Below are positions 34,004 to 43,926 of a stretch of 56,693 nt of DNA, one piece after another (within the stretch, counting starts at the first letter, position 1; each line of letters begins with the position of its first letter). The notes beneath the pieces are model-generated. The model made no database searches, had not been told where the DNA came from, and worked only from the letters and a program-made list of their open reading frames with translations. Source of the DNA: Treponema sp. Its GTDB lineage: Bacteria; Spirochaetota; Spirochaetia; Treponematales; Treponemataceae. Made by a program: the position numbers and the translations under genes. Location: the NCBI GenBank assembly GCA_017619795.1, contig JAFZRP010000071.1, forward strand, positions 1-56,693, in the 5' to 3' direction.

Positions 34004-34664
34004 GCTTGTAGTCTGCATTGTTCCAAACAACTGCGGAAGTCTGATAACTAATGCTGCTGTTTCTGCCGGAGCCGGAGGTGGTACCATCCTCATGGGAAAA
34101 GGAACTGCTGCCAGCAACATTCTTCAGCTTCTTGGTTTGGGAGACACCTCTAAGGAAATTACTTTTACGCTTGTAGAAGAAGGCTTGCTGGAAAAGGTTC
34201 GTTCTGCAATTCTTGCGGCAACCGAAGATAAAAAATCTCATTTTGGTGTAATGTTCAATATAGATATATCCCAATTTATGCGTGCAAGCGAAATGCTGGA
34301 AGCAAAGGAAGGAGATAAGATGATGGAAGAAAAGATGAATGGTATGGCAAATGGCGAAAATAACTATCAGATGATAAATATAATTGTAAACAAGGGGTAT
34401 GCTGAGGATGCAATGGCTGCGGCCCGTAAAGCTGGAGCTGGCGGCGGTACAATTATAAATGCCCGCGGAACTGCAAAAGAAGGCGATGAAAAGTTCTTTG
34501 GTATGGATATTGTTCCGGAAAAGGATATGCTTATGATTGTTGCCCCGTCAGACAAAAAAGAAGCAATTGTTGCCGCAATAAAAGAGCTTCCTTGTTTTTC
34601 AAAAGCCGGCAGCGGAATTATTTTCTGCAATGATGCTTCTTCGTTTACGTTCTTGGGTAAATAA
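33993..34664 (+). CDS. Two-domain PII-like regulator
   Basis: A 223-residue protein made of two PII/GlnB-like domains in one chain (about 1-105 and 118-223). 'GAGGGTILMGKGT' (about 27) matches 'GAGGGTIINARGT' (about 148). Both lack the long tyrosine-bearing T-loop of GlnB, so uridylylation is unlikely. PII proteins usually trimerise and gate membrane transporters in response to nucleotides or 2-oxoglutarate; here the target is most likely the DUF1538 protein encoded by the overlapping upstream gene. AGCGGAGG precedes the ATG. Confidence 0.9.
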   Translation: MKYKLVVCIVPNNCGSLITNAAVSAGAGGGTILMGKGTAASNILQLLGLGDTSKEITFTLVEEGLLEKVRSAILAATEDKKSHFGVMFNIDISQFMRASEMLEAKEGDKMMEEKMNGMANGENNYQMINIIVNKGYAEDAMAAARKAGAGGGTIINARGTAKEGDEKFFGMDIVPEKDMLMIVAPSDKKEAIVAAIKELPCFSKAGSGIIFCNDASSFTFLGK

Positions 34665-34673
34665 ACGCTTTAG

Positions 34674-36884
34674 TTATTTGACTGTAAAAGATACCTTTAT
34701 TTCTTCCTGGCCGCATACAAACGTGCAGGTGTGACGGCCTTTTTCTACAGGCAGCTTAAACGAGAATGGACGGGAAACTGTCATTTCAGGCTTCTTATCA
34801 TAAAACACATGAAGAGTATTTTCTGAGCCGCCAATTATTTCTACAGGGATTGCCTGCGTAATTGCCTTTACTTTTGTTTCATAAAAAATTGAATTGTTCT
34901 TTGGAGTAAGCAGCTCCAGCGGTGACGAATTATAATTGATTGATTCGTTTATTTTATTTTCGCGTACCCACTGCTGATATTCCGCAGGATAAATGATTTG
35001 AATGCCGGTTTCTGTATGCTTATGCCAGGTGCATTCCGGTAATTCACAATCATCCTTTACGTATTCAAAAACAGAAGCCGGGCAAGACTCGGAAGCAAGC
35101 TGTCCCGAAAGCGAGCAGATTTTTACTTTGTGCCAGCTTTCCGGTTCTTCAAACTGAAGTCCAGGTTTGTTCTTTTCAAGATAATCAAGTGTGTTTTTTG
35201 CGATCCAGGCTGGCAGGGAGCTTCCTGTTTTTCCAATTACTGTCTGACCTTTAAAGTTTCCCATCCATACGCCGATTGTATATCTTTTTGTGGCTCCCAA
35301 TGCGGTTATGTTCTGATATTGATTAGAGGTACCGGTTTTGAAAATTGAAGGATAATCCGTCTGGAAGGTCTGAGCATAGCCAAAACCAAGCGAACGGGCA
35401 CCTTTATCAGAAAGAATAGAACAGATTAAACGCGCTGTGTCCTGCGTATAAATCTGATTGCCGGCAAAATCTTTACCGTCGCGGGCAAACACACTAAAGG
35501 CATTTACAAGCTCGTAAAGCGAAACCTCGCCCGCTCCAAGTGCAAGTCCTAACTCTACAGACTTACCGTTTTTCTTAAGCGATTCAAATCCAAGCTCGTA
35601 CAGCTTTGAAAGATAAGCATCTACGCCAAGCTCGTTTAAGATTGAAACTGCCGGAATGTTCAGGCTTGAAGCAAGTGCAATTCTTGTGCGGACAGGACCA
35701 TTAAAACGGTTGTTAAAGTTACCCGGAATATAAATGTTTGTATTCCCAAACTGCTGCGGAATATCCGGAATTATTTTAGAAGGATAATAAAGCGGTTCTC
35801 CCTGGTCGTCCAGGGTATCAAAGCCAAGCGCATATAAGAAAGGTTTCATGGAGCTGCCCGGCTGATTTTTTGTAAGGACGCCGTCGAGCTGACCGTTGTT
35901 TTTTGAGTCGAACCAGTCGGCATTTCCAACCCACGCAAGAACGTCACCTGTTTCGTTGTCTAAAACAAGAACAGCTCCATTGTAAATGCGGGAGTTTTGT
36001 GCCTGGTCCAGGGCATCTCTTAAATAACTTTCGGCCTTTTTCTGAACTTCAAGATCACACGCAAGTTTAACTTCATAATCAGCAGAAAGAGACTGATTTT
36101 TTTTGAGCCAGTTTATATAGTGCGGCATATAAAAAGGATATTGATAATTAACCGATTTTTGTGCTGCAGAATAGATTTTTTCATAATCAGTATGGAAATA
36201 GGTACTTTTTTGTGCAATTATTGCTGCCATTTCTGCACATTCTTCCGGGTGCTGAACAGGATTGTAGGAAGCCGGGCGCCTTGGAATTACAGAAAGACAT
36301 AGGATTTCTTCGGGAGTAAGCTGATTAAGCTCTTTTCCAAAAAAGCTTCTGGCCGCAGAAGTAACGCCGGATATGTTCATGCCAAAAGGTACAGAATTAA
36401 GATAAAGCTCCAGAATCTTTTTTTTGGAAAGTCGTGCTTCTATTCTGTAGGCGTTGTACATATTCTTAAGCTTGCGGTTGAGTGTAAGCTCCGTATCCGG
36501 CTCACAGATTTTTGCAAGCTGCATTGGAATTGTAGAAGCGCCCCTCACTATCTTTTTTGAAGAATAATTTTGAGTTAATGCATTCAGTGCTGCGTAATAA
36601 TCAACTCCATTGTGGAAATAAAAACGCCTGTCTTCTGCAAGAATAAACGTTTTCTGAACTTCAACAGGAATCTCTGACAGAGGAGTATATTCACGGCGCA
36701 TACCGTCAGTAAGCGGTGTAATCTGAATGAGTTCACCGTTGCGGTCATAAATGCGGGTACTGTATTGTTGGTTTGTTAACGTCTCAAACTGAGGATAAGC
36801 GGAATAACGCAGAAACAGCCAACCTGCTACTGCAATTATTCCACAAATCCCGAAAAGACAATAGAACAGCTTATTTGATTTCAA
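34674..36884 (-). CDS. pbpC: Penicillin-binding protein 1C
   Basis: A 736-residue bifunctional class A PBP. An N-terminal membrane anchor (about 8-25) is followed by the glycosyltransferase domain ('ILAEDRRFYFHNGVD', 'RGASTIPMQLAKI') and the transpeptidase domain with SxxK ('GSSMKPF'), SxN ('SSLN') and KTG ('FKTGTSNQ'), then a BiPBP_C beta domain. It starts at TTG (36884), overlapping the alpha-2-macroglobulin stop by 14 bases; the next in-frame ATG would remove the anchor. The pairing with alpha-2-macroglobulin is the usual pbpC-yfhM arrangement. Confidence 0.95.
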   Translation of the reverse strand: MKSNKLFYCLFGICGIIAVAGWLFLRYSAYPQFETLTNQQYSTRIYDRNGELIQITPLTDGMRREYTPLSEIPVEVQKTFILAEDRRFYFHNGVDYYAALNALTQNYSSKKIVRGASTIPMQLAKICEPDTELTLNRKLKNMYNAYRIEARLSKKKILELYLNSVPFGMNISGVTSAARSFFGKELNQLTPEEILCLSVIPRRPASYNPVQHPEECAEMAAIIAQKSTYFHTDYEKIYSAAQKSVNYQYPFYMPHYINWLKKNQSLSADYEVKLACDLEVQKKAESYLRDALDQAQNSRIYNGAVLVLDNETGDVLAWVGNADWFDSKNNGQLDGVLTKNQPGSSMKPFLYALGFDTLDDQGEPLYYPSKIIPDIPQQFGNTNIYIPGNFNNRFNGPVRTRIALASSLNIPAVSILNELGVDAYLSKLYELGFESLKKNGKSVELGLALGAGEVSLYELVNAFSVFARDGKDFAGNQIYTQDTARLICSILSDKGARSLGFGYAQTFQTDYPSIFKTGTSNQYQNITALGATKRYTIGVWMGNFKGQTVIGKTGSSLPAWIAKNTLDYLEKNKPGLQFEEPESWHKVKICSLSGQLASESCPASVFEYVKDDCELPECTWHKHTETGIQIIYPAEYQQWVRENKINESINYNSSPLELLTPKNNSIFYETKVKAITQAIPVEIIGGSENTLHVFYDKKPEMTVSRPFSFKLPVEKGRHTCTFVCGQEEIKVSFTVK

Positions 36885-39800
36885 CTAAATATCCGTCACT
36901 TCTTCCAAAGACTTCCGGCTCATACATACATTCAGCCTGAACCGGTGGAGTAGGATAAACACCTCTTCTAGAAGCTCTGAACGTAAAGGTAACAGTTGAA
37001 GAGCCTACTCTGAAGTTGTCCCAGAAGAACTGTATTTCGTTGTCGTAAATTGTCTTGTTGCTGAGCCAGTGTCCCCAAGTTTCTGATGATGAAGTTACCT
37101 CACCGGCAGAGCTTGTTGTAACAAAGGTTGAATCAAGAATTTCTGCACCAGAAGGAATTGGAGCACGCAGAGCAATGTAAGTTCTGTCTCTGTGAGATTC
37201 AAGTCTTATAGTTGCTTTGTAAAGCTTTCCACTTTCAAGAGTGAGGAGAGAATCATCCTTACCGGAAGTAGAAATTACATCGCCTGTATCATAATCAGAA
37301 ATCTGATAGTCAATGATTAAGCCTTCGCTTCTTGCAGACTGCATTTCATCAGGGAGGGCATACTTCATCTCAATTGTGTAGTAAAGCCGTCCGGTACCCT
37401 CTTTACTGAAGGTAACTGGAGTAGCCTTGTCTTTTTCAAGTGAAGAAATAAACTCATCCTCAAACGGCAGCTTGAGTGTCTTAGGCTTAGCAGCAACTCC
37501 CTTAAAGCTTTCTTTCATAAGCTGTTTACCACCAAATGAAAGTTCTGCAGTAAAGTCTGTGTTGTCAAGGTTGCGCATCTTTATGTAAGTATGAATTGCA
37601 TCAAGAACACGAGCGGTTGTTGCTGTATTTGTCCAGTAACCCATAGACTGCTGCTGAAGAAGAGAGAAGAGCAGGCGGTCAACCATCTCATCATTAGGGT
37701 TAACCTTTACAAAAGCCTGAAGAATAACAGCAAGCTGTTCAGACTTAGATTCGTACCACCACCATATGTCATTATCTCTGTTTGCATCAACAACAGAAAC
37801 GCTTCTTTCAGATGGCTGCAGATAAGCCCTGATGTTCTTGTTTACTGCTTCTGCTTTTGCAAGTGAGTTCAAGCCGCTGTCGGCAGAGTAAGCAAGAGAA
37901 ACAAAAGCGGCAGCTGTATGAGTAAGACTTTCTGCTCTGCGGTAGAGACCTTCAAGTGTTGTATTTATCTGGTTGTTGCCAAGCAGCTTGAGAACGTAGC
38001 AGGCATAAGCCTTGTTGTAATCGTTGGCATAATTCAAATGGCTCAGGATATAGTTTGTAAGACCTGTCAGATCAATACCAAGCTGAGACTTGTCAAAACC
38101 GTTTTCTATAGCGGCTGCACAAATGTGAGCAATTCTAAGACTTACATAGAATGAATCATAGCTGCTGCTTTCCCAGTAAGGGAAGCCGCCGTTCTTAAGC
38201 TGAGATTTGCCCCAATAATTTGTGTAGTAAAGAATGCACTTGTTTACATCGGCAATCTTGCTGTCGAGTTCGAATACATCAATGTAGTCGCCGAAGAGGA
38301 CGAGTGGCAGAACGCGTGAAGACTGCTGCTCGAAACAGCCATAAGGATATTCGAAGAGGTAGCGGACTGAGCTGCCCAATACTCCAAGACGAGTTGCATC
38401 AAGAGTTAATGAGAAGTCACCACGTCCTTCCTTTGCAAAGCCAGGAATTATAATGCCTTCTGTTACCTTTTCTTTCGGATCATCACCTGTAGAGCCGGTC
38501 ATTGTAACAGTTTCGTAAACGAAGGTCTTTTCTATCTTAATTGGAGAAGCAAGCTTGTCTTTAATTACACTTGAATCGATTGTGTAAACAAGCTCAACAG
38601 TTCCTTCCTGCTGTGCAGCAATATCAAAATAAACTACAGTAGAGTCGCCAGGTGCAACATAAACTGAATGCTCTGTAGGACCGTCTACAAAGGCTTTTCC
38701 AGGAATTGTTTTTCTTCCTGCAAGCTTATCTTCTGCAGTGTCGCGGGTAGGAGAGCGTGCTTCTACAGAAACAGTTACCTTCTGTCCTTTTTTGTCCAGG
38801 TTAGTGATGAGAACACCACATTCAGCAGTGTCTCTTTCACGTAAGCGGCGAGGCTGTACCTGCTGGATATTTATAAGATTCTGAACCTTAACCTCATCCT
38901 CTTTAAGGGCAAACAAATCATCCTTAACACCAAAGGCTGTAACTCTGTACGTTGTGAGAGAATCAGGCATCTTAAACTGAACGTAAGCTTTTCCGTCCTT
39001 ATCTGTAAGAAGAACAGGCTCAAAGAGTGCTGTTGGTCTAAAGTCACGTCGTTCGGTTTCCTTTTCTTCATCTGCATCCGAGTCACCACCAAGAAGATTC
39101 TTTGTGCTGTAGGTTACAGGATCCATAAGCAGAGAACGGGAATCGCCACCTCTTACGCAAAGAGGATAATTTGATTTGCTGTAGAAATAATCAATAGGAT
39201 TTGGAACATGATAGTTGATTAAGTCCAGAACACCACGGTCTACAGCCATTACAGTAATTTCTGCATTTGCAAGTGGTTTTCCGCCCTTTGTAGCTGTAAG
39301 AGTAATTGAAGCTTCTTCGCCAGGAAGATAAGTCTGCTTGTCGCTCTCAATTTCTACAGAGAACGATCGTACATAAGGATTAACGTTCAATTCGCATACG
39401 CCAAAGTAACCCTTTGGTTTATCAAGGTCTGTTTCGCCATATTCGTGTACCGGTGGACCGTTTCTGTCTGAGTAAGAAGAAACTGCAACGTAAATAACCG
39501 GAACATAGTTAGAAGCAATTGGAATATCGATTACATTTGCAGGCTCTTCGAAGTGGCGGATTTCTTCTGTGAAAATACCTTCGCGCTCAACGGTGATAAG
39601 GTAATCGCCTTTCTGGAGAGGGCTTTCGAGGAGAATCTGAGCTGTTTCGCCAGGGTTGTAAAGGCTCTGGTCTGGAGTAAGGGTAAGCTCTTCAGAAGTA
39701 TTGCTTCCGTGCCAGCCCATTCCGCTGCCGGTAACATAGAAGCCGATAGAAGTAATTACATCGTTGCCTTTTTTGTCTTTTCCTGTAAGTTCAAGAGTGT

Positions 39801-42800
39801 ACCAGCCGGCGTTCTGAGGTGTAAGCTTAAGAGTTCCTCCTTCAGCAATCTGAATAGTTCCTGTTTCGTCTTCAACCTCAGATTTTTCGTAGCGGGCATA
39901 AATTGTGCTGTCTATACTCTGTTCGTGAACCATTGTCCAGACATCGTGTTTAAGAACATAATTGATGCTCTTTGCTTTTGATTTAGCTTCTGCTGGAGAA
40001 AGTTTTTGTCCCTGAGTGTTTACAAGGACATAAGGGAACTCAATCGGCTGTCCTTTCTTTGCAAAGCCGGAAGTGTTAGATTTCTTTAATCCAATGTAGT
40101 AAAGAGATGGATGAACTGTAACTGAAGAAGAAGCCATTATCGTCTGATTTGAAACATCTGTTACATTAGCTTCTACACGGTAATTGTAGGTAAGTCCGTC
40201 CGTAATCTTTTCAGATTTACACATAAGCTGTGCAAGACCACTAGAAGAAAGCTTTCCTTTGTCGTTTGAATAATATGTTCTCCAGGAATACTGGTTGTAA
40301 GGACCGTAGTTGTAATCCTTTGTTTCCGGATCATCTGTAGTAAAGTTGTTGCCCTGCTTGTACCAGGTTACTTCATAATCAGCTCCGTTTAAGGCGCCTC
40401 CTGCAAGATAGTCGGCAGAAAGCTCAGCAGAAATCTTGTCGCCGCCATAGAAGGTCATATCAGATGGAGAAACTGAAGCTTCAATTTTAAGGCGTTCAAA
40501 CTCAGCTACATTGAAAGAGCAGTAGAAGTTTTGATATTGAGAAGCCGCATCGTCGCGAGTGAACTTTATGTTGTAATAGCCAGGTGTTACATCATCCGGA
40601 AGCTTAAAGGAACCATAGAAGCCGCCGCTTTCGGAAGTTGTACCGGTAATTGGCTCGAACAGAGGTGTTGAATCCCAGCTTACCTCCTGAACAACAATTT
40701 TGTAACCGCCGGAGTGTGCCTTTAAGGTACCAAGAAGCTGGTCGCGGTCAATTCCACGGAAGGTAACTGTTTCGCCAGGCTTGTAAAGGCCTCGGTCTAC
40801 GAACATAAAGGTTCTCTGCTGAGGAACACGGACATCGTATCTGTTCTGAGTGTATATATCGAAGTTCCAGGTGTTGTGAGAGCTTGGAACGAAAATAGCT
40901 TTATCTTTGCCGTTCTGAACAAGAACTTTAATGTAGTCCCTGTAATTTGCACGGCTTACGCTTTCAAAGGCTTGAATCTGAGCTTCGGTAAGAGTGATTA
41001 CGCAAAGACCGTTTTCATCAGTTTTGCCTGAGGTAAGAAGATTGTTTAAACCGCTTGCTTTTTCTTCATAATTAAAGAGGTAAACATCGGCATTAGCAAC
41101 AGGCTTTCCGGTAGAAAGGCTTCGAACCATCAGGACAGCTTTGTTCAAACCAATTCGGGCAGTAATACCAAGGTCTGTTACCTGGACGGTCATAGTGTGG
41201 GTGTTCTGACCGATGTACATTTCATCATCCCACCAGTCATAATACTCTTTTGTTGTAAGTGCATCGAATTTAACAAAACCGTAGCCGCCGTTCAGGAAAG
41301 GTTCAAAATCAACCTCTTTGAAAAGGCGGGTATTTTTCTTTGTAGTTACGATTGGTTCTACAGCTTCTGGGATTTTATAGCCAAAGCCTTCGTAGATGAA
41401 CTCAGAGGAGGTGTCCATAGGGTCATCTGTTGCAGAGATTTTGTAGAAGGATTCCGGCTCAAGATTCTGATATTCAAAAATCATTTTATGAGGGAACTGA
41501 GCCTCAAGCATTTTTGTACCATAATCAAGGAACTTTACGTAGGCAATTGCATTGCGTACAGAGAAATCATAAGTTGTGCGTCCTATAAGCTGAATGCTCT
41601 GACCGTAAATATCCTTTATACCGTTTCCAAAGGTTATTTTGTGTGCTTCGTTGAAGGAAATTGGAAGATTAAAGATTTTGAGTGTATTACCGTAAACTTC
41701 AATATTTTCTTCAGTAAGCTTGTAATCAAAATCAAACTTAATGTTATCGATGATAGTTTTTTTGTCCGGCTGCTGGGTAAAGGAAATGCGCAGAGGATTA
41801 AGCTGCTGACCTTCTGAATAATCTGTAGTTTCTGAAACGTTTGAAACCTTAAAGGACTGAAGTGTTTTGTATGTAAACTCTTTGGCACCGCCTTTTACAG
41901 AAACAATTACTGAAGAATTATGAGGAATATTGCTTGTAATTGTTACGATGTAGGTATCTGTTTTGCGGGCTGTTTCGTCGGCTTTTACCTCGTAGTAAGG
42001 GTAGCCCCAAACGTACATTTCCGGTTTAAAAAGAGGTTCGATTGTATAGTTTAATTTCTGTCCGCCGGCTTTTACGGAAACAAGTTCATTAAAGGTTGCC
42101 GGGGTAACCATATAGGTAAGGGTGATGTAGAATCGGTTTTCATAAGGAGGAAGAGCACCTGTCGTGCTGGAATAAGCTGATTCTCCTTTTTCCATGTAGC
42201 CGCCCTGTAAGCGTTTTATAGAAACCTGTTCGGCTTTTGTTTTGAAAGAGGTCTGACCCTTTAAGGTCATGCCACCGAGAGATTTTGTATCCTTATTGAT
42301 TGTGATTACGTATTCTGTTGCAGGGTCTGCTGCTTCATCTGCCTCAAAAGCAAGATGCTTTGTTCCATACCAGCGGAAAACACCTTTAATTGGAGGTGTG
42401 ATTGTCATAATATCAGATTTGTCTGTAGGATCTGATAATGCGGCAAGAGAACGTACCGGCTGAGAGAAAACTACATAAAAAGAAGGGAACTCAGATTCAG
42501 AAACAACTTTTCCCTGTGGGCCCCAGTCCGTAATTGTAAACGGTACCTTAGGATTTTCTGCTTCTTCAAGAGTTGAGTCCTTAGTTGTTATAGAGATTTT
42601 CTGTCTGTTTGTCTTGTAGTCTGTTTTATAATCTGTTAGTGCTCGTATACCTGGAACTACAGATTCACTTTTTTCTTTAGAGGCTGCACCCTTTTCCTTT
42701 TTTCCACCTTTTTCAGTCACCTCTTCATCCTGAGCCTGGGGTGTGTAATCCGGTTTCATAAAGGCAAGCAGGGAGCTGTAGGAAACAAGATTGTCTTCCC

Positions 42801-43023
42801 CAGTCTCCAGCACCATAGAAGCCTTGTATCCTGTGGCAGCGGCTTTTTTACCTTCCTGTTTTCCAGAAGCCGTTTTCTCCGAACCCGGCTCCCCTTTACC
42901 AGCCGCTGCCGCACCTTTGCCTGCGTTTTTATTGCAGCCTGCAAAAGTTAAAGCTCCAGCTGTGGAAAGTGCAATTACTGCTAAAACTGAAAGTACTTTT
43001 TTTGTAAATCTGATAGTTTTCAT
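36871..43023 (-). CDS. Bacterial alpha-2-macroglobulin lipoprotein (YfhM-like)
   Basis: A 2050-residue lipoprotein (lipobox 'TFAGC', Cys about 29) with the MG1-MG domains, bait region and thioester domain of bacterial alpha-2-macroglobulins. The thioester motif is intact as 'YGCFEQ' (about 1560). It is thought to trap incoming proteases in the periplasm, protecting the cell wall machinery, and works with PBP1C. A low-complexity linker rich in Gly, Lys and Ala (about 30-115) separates the lipid anchor from the first domain. GAGGATGA precedes the ATG. By far the largest gene in the window. Confidence 0.95.
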   Translation of the reverse strand: MKTIRFTKKVLSVLAVIALSTAGALTFAGCNKNAGKGAAAAGKGEPGSEKTASGKQEGKKAAATGYKASMVLETGEDNLVSYSSLLAFMKPDYTPQAQDEEVTEKGGKKEKGAASKEKSESVVPGIRALTDYKTDYKTNRQKISITTKDSTLEEAENPKVPFTITDWGPQGKVVSESEFPSFYVVFSQPVRSLAALSDPTDKSDIMTITPPIKGVFRWYGTKHLAFEADEAADPATEYVITINKDTKSLGGMTLKGQTSFKTKAEQVSIKRLQGGYMEKGESAYSSTTGALPPYENRFYITLTYMVTPATFNELVSVKAGGQKLNYTIEPLFKPEMYVWGYPYYEVKADETARKTDTYIVTITSNIPHNSSVIVSVKGGAKEFTYKTLQSFKVSNVSETTDYSEGQQLNPLRISFTQQPDKKTIIDNIKFDFDYKLTEENIEVYGNTLKIFNLPISFNEAHKITFGNGIKDIYGQSIQLIGRTTYDFSVRNAIAYVKFLDYGTKMLEAQFPHKMIFEYQNLEPESFYKISATDDPMDTSSEFIYEGFGYKIPEAVEPIVTTKKNTRLFKEVDFEPFLNGGYGFVKFDALTTKEYYDWWDDEMYIGQNTHTMTVQVTDLGITARIGLNKAVLMVRSLSTGKPVANADVYLFNYEEKASGLNNLLTSGKTDENGLCVITLTEAQIQAFESVSRANYRDYIKVLVQNGKDKAIFVPSSHNTWNFDIYTQNRYDVRVPQQRTFMFVDRGLYKPGETVTFRGIDRDQLLGTLKAHSGGYKIVVQEVSWDSTPLFEPITGTTSESGGFYGSFKLPDDVTPGYYNIKFTRDDAASQYQNFYCSFNVAEFERLKIEASVSPSDMTFYGGDKISAELSADYLAGGALNGADYEVTWYKQGNNFTTDDPETKDYNYGPYNQYSWRTYYSNDKGKLSSSGLAQLMCKSEKITDGLTYNYRVEANVTDVSNQTIMASSSVTVHPSLYYIGLKKSNTSGFAKKGQPIEFPYVLVNTQGQKLSPAEAKSKAKSINYVLKHDVWTMVHEQSIDSTIYARYEKSEVEDETGTIQIAEGGTLKLTPQNAGWYTLELTGKDKKGNDVITSIGFYVTGSGMGWHGSNTSEELTLTPDQSLYNPGETAQILLESPLQKGDYLITVEREGIFTEEIRHFEEPANVIDIPIASNYVPVIYVAVSSYSDRNGPPVHEYGETDLDKPKGYFGVCELNVNPYVRSFSVEIESDKQTYLPGEEASITLTATKGGKPLANAEITVMAVDRGVLDLINYHVPNPIDYFYSKSNYPLCVRGGDSRSLLMDPVTYSTKNLLGGDSDADEEKETERRDFRPTALFEPVLLTDKDGKAYVQFKMPDSLTTYRVTAFGVKDDLFALKEDEVKVQNLINIQQVQPRRLRERDTAECGVLITNLDKKGQKVTVSVEARSPTRDTAEDKLAGRKTIPGKAFVDGPTEHSVYVAPGDSTVVYFDIAAQQEGTVELVYTIDSSVIKDKLASPIKIEKTFVYETVTMTGSTGDDPKEKVTEGIIIPGFAKEGRGDFSLTLDATRLGVLGSSVRYLFEYPYGCFEQQSSRVLPLVLFGDYIDVFELDSKIADVNKCILYYTNYWGKSQLKNGGFPYWESSSYDSFYVSLRIAHICAAAIENGFDKSQLGIDLTGLTNYILSHLNYANDYNKAYACYVLKLLGNNQINTTLEGLYRRAESLTHTAAAFVSLAYSADSGLNSLAKAEAVNKNIRAYLQPSERSVSVVDANRDNDIWWWYESKSEQLAVILQAFVKVNPNDEMVDRLLFSLLQQQSMGYWTNTATTARVLDAIHTYIKMRNLDNTDFTAELSFGGKQLMKESFKGVAAKPKTLKLPFEDEFISSLEKDKATPVTFSKEGTGRLYYTIEMKYALPDEMQSARSEGLIIDYQISDYDTGDVISTSGKDDSLLTLESGKLYKATIRLESHRDRTYIALRAPIPSGAEILDSTFVTTSSAGEVTSSSETWGHWLSNKTIYDNEIQFFWDNFRVGSSTVTFTFRASRRGVYPTPPVQAECMYEPEVFGRSDGYLVEIK

Positions 43024-43053
43024 AAAATCATCCTCGTATAAAATCGTATATGT

Positions 43054-43926
43054 TTATATCAAACCGTTCATATCTGCTTGTTTGTAGCTCCATCTTATTG
43101 TTGCAAGTGCATATTTTAGCTGCGATTCCGGCATAAATATATAATACTTTCGCTCGCCAGAGGTTAAAAGCATTACAGTATCTGTTACAGAAGAAACAGC
43201 CGTCAGTACACTAAGAGGGAACTCTACATTCTGTGTTTTATCCATTATAACAACACGTTGATTTGTTACAATAAGATCACCTTCATTATCCTTCTGATTT
43301 GTTTCTGTTGCAAATATTATTTTTTCATCCTTATTTAGACGTAGCTTAAGGAAATGAACCAGTGGAATCTTAGCATTGTCTGCCAGCGGAAGCTTGTATT
43401 TGTCCGTATCAACATAAGGATTTTCGTAATGTGGTTTACGGTTATTGCGGATATTCTGCCAGATTACAAGGAAAAGCATAAACAGGAAAAAGAGGATAGA
43501 GTAGATGAGTCGACCCTGCTTACCGTTTTTGTTTTTCTGCATAGAAAACGGAAGCTTTTCTTTCTCTGGTTCAGACTGCTTCTTTTTGTCCTTTGATTTT
43601 TTTCTGGAATTGTCGCTGTCATTTTCGGGAAGCTCTACCGCATCACCCTTTGACGTAATAAGAGAATCTGTTTCGGAATGTCCTTCGGAATATTGAATTG
43701 GAACAGGAAGCCCGTTTTCATGGTTAGATGGCTCGAACAAAAGCATAAAAACAATTCCTGCAATGTAAAGTGTGCCAAGTACGCCAGAAAGAATTGCCTT
43801 AATCTTTGTTTTCCACTTTGTCGAGGTCCACATAATCGCAAGTCCAATCGGAATAAGGATTATAGATGCAAGGCATGCAATAGTGATGATTGATATTGTT
43901 TTGTTGTCGAGTTTCTTACTGTTCAT
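43054..43926 (-). CDS. Membrane protein with C-terminal PH-like domain
   Basis: A 290-residue protein with two N-terminal membrane helices (about 10-65), a polar Lys/Glu/Ser linker (about 66-130), a third helix (about 138-157) and a C-terminal beta-rich domain (about 180-280) with 'GDLIVTNQRVVIMDKTQNVEFPL' character, typical of bacterial PH-like domains. Function unknown. It overlaps the ABC ATPase gene by 11 bases, so the two are translated together. Confidence 0.75.
   Translation of the reverse strand: MNSKKLDNKTISIITIACLASIILIPIGLAIMWTSTKWKTKIKAILSGVLGTLYIAGIVFMLLFEPSNHENGLPVPIQYSEGHSETDSLITSKGDAVELPENDSDNSRKKSKDKKKQSEPEKEKLPFSMQKNKNGKQGRLIYSILFFLFMLFLVIWQNIRNNRKPHYENPYVDTDKYKLPLADNAKIPLVHFLKLRLNKDEKIIFATETNQKDNEGDLIVTNQRVVIMDKTQNVEFPLSVLTAVSSVTDTVMLLTSGERKYYIFMPESQLKYALATIRWSYKQADMNGLI

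Noticed and set aside
41197..41817. A 206-codon open frame inside the alpha-2-macroglobulin gene
   Set aside because: Antisense shadow with Cys/Phe-rich composition and no start signal.
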